From assembly GCA_003695725.1 (NCBI GenBank), contig RFHX01000128.1, positions 1 to 7,023 on the forward strand: a stretch of 7,023 nt of DNA, read 5' to 3'. This document shows positions 6,259 through 7,023 of this stretch, piece by piece (position 1 is the first letter of the stretch; every line of letters starts with the position of its first letter). A program made the position numbers and the translations under genes. The notes beneath the pieces are model-generated. The model did not search any database. It had not been told where the DNA came from and was given only the letters and a program-made list of their open reading frames with translations. Origin of the DNA: J061 sp003695725 [NCBI: Candidatus Schekmanbacteria bacterium]. Its GTDB lineage: Bacteria > Schekmanbacteria > GWA2-38-11.

Positions 6259-7023
6259 AGAAAATTTTAATCATCAAGATGAGATTCCCTTATCCGGTAT
6301 TTGCAGGCACCGACCATGTGAGCTATAATTTGATAAAAGCCCTTTCAAAAGATTATGAAGTTTCATTGATTTGTCATGTCCGCTCTGAGGAAAATCTGAG
6401 AGATGTCCCTGAATTAAAGAAATATTGTAAGGAAGTCATTACAGCAAGATATCCTTCTTATTCTACTTTTTTCCAGAAATTATGGAAGAAAATTAAAAGA
6501 GAATTTTTGCTTTTCTTTTATTTCGTACCGCGCGATGTTACAGATAATGTTAGTTCTGAAATAGAGAAGAAAATCAAATCTCATCTAAAAGAAAATCATT
6601 ATGATATCGTTCAGATTGAGTATTTTTATGCATGGAAGTTTGTAAAATATGTGAAAGGCAGTACTTCGATCATGCTTTCAAATGATGCCTATTATGAAAC
6701 GATTCGCCAGATCGCAAAAGAGGAGAAATCTCTTATAAAAAAAATGATAAGATACTTTGAATATATAGTAACAAAAAGATATGAGTTAAAAGCATATAAA
6801 AACTTCGACTGGGTTTTTTTTATCAGCTCTAAGGACCTCGATATAGTGAAAAAATCAATAAAAGTTGAAAAATTCAAGGTAATCCCTGTTGCAATGGATA
6901 TCGATGATGGAGAGGAAGAGAATGATATTGAGAAAGATACAATGGTTTTTGTTGGAGGAATGCAGGCATTTTTCAATAGAGATGCAGTTTTATATTTTTG
7001 TAGAGATATATTCCCATTGGTGT
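6255..7023 (+). CDS. GT4-like glycosyltransferase, N-terminal part (3' end outside window)
   Basis: The frame is open from this ATG to the window edge: 256 complete codons with no stop. The protein starts MKKILIIKMRFPYPVFAGTDHVSYNLIKAL, a GT-B acceptor domain with a proline/glycine loop at 12-18, then YEVSLICHV. YDIVQIEYFYAW (116-127) matches the 'DIVQ.E' strand common in GT4 members related to exopolysaccharide sugar transferases. The domain linker is at FKVIPVAMDID (207-217), and the donor domain opens with MVFVGGMQAFFNRDAVLYF (230-248), corresponding to the family pattern G-x-M...N-x-D-A-x-x-x-F, with DIFPLV at the edge. The E-x7-E catalytic motif would lie beyond the window. The linker reads PVAMD where relatives usually have PNGVD. 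The start is set by the ATGA overlap with the preceding gene and the normal N-terminus; an in-frame ATG at 6279 is less likely because it would remove the first beta strand. It probably adds a further sugar to the same repeat unit. Confidence 0.9.
   Translation, partial: MKKILIIKMRFPYPVFAGTDHVSYNLIKALSKDYEVSLICHVRSEENLRDVPELKKYCKEVITARYPSYSTFFQKLWKKIKREFLLFFYFVPRDVTDNVSSEIEKKIKSHLKENHYDIVQIEYFYAWKFVKYVKGSTSIMLSNDAYYETIRQIAKEEKSLIKKMIRYFEYIVTKRYELKAYKNFDWVFFISSKDLDIVKKSIKVEKFKVIPVAMDIDDGEEENDIEKDTMVFVGGMQAFFNRDAVLYFCRDIFPLV

Overview
This window is part of a cell-surface polysaccharide (exopolysaccharide, capsule or O-antigen-like) biosynthesis and export locus. All seven genes lie on the + strand and cover almost the whole sequence. 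The DNA is clearly AT-rich, with AAA, GAA, ATA and TTT codons dominating. An AT-rich bacterium, probably Gram-negative and perhaps uncultivated, fits this and the TPR / flippase / GT4 gene set, but nothing here fixes a phylum. I see no tRNA, rRNA, CRISPR array, insertion sequence or integrase.

Layout: (1) The 3' end of a tetratricopeptide-repeat (TPR) protein runs in from the left edge. (2) After 22 nt comes a DUF362-family protein with no ferredoxin module, overlapping by one base (TAATG) a Gfo/Idh/MocA-type NAD(P)-dependent sugar oxidoreductase. (3) A 93-nt AT-rich gap, the only sizeable intergenic space, carries a dyad symmetry touching the next start codon. (4) A tightly overlapping set follows: GT4 glycosyltransferase, Wzx-like polytopic flippase, second GT4 glycosyltransferase, and a third glycosyltransferase cut by the right edge. 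Overlaps in this set are 4, 8 and 4 nt, which suggests translational coupling.

Likely cooperation (inference): the oxidoreductase, perhaps with the DUF362 protein, makes or modifies a nucleotide sugar. The three glycosyltransferases add sugars to a lipid-linked repeat unit at the cytoplasmic face, and the flippase moves the finished unit across the inner membrane. A priming transferase, a Wzy-type polymerase, chain-length control and outer-membrane export proteins are not in the window and would be expected nearby.

I found no clearly new system. The most unusual parts are the DUF362 / Gfo-Idh pair, where the DUF362 protein ends in a 65-residue tail with 16 basic and no acidic residues, and a four-cysteine insertion in the N-terminal half of the second glycosyltransferase.
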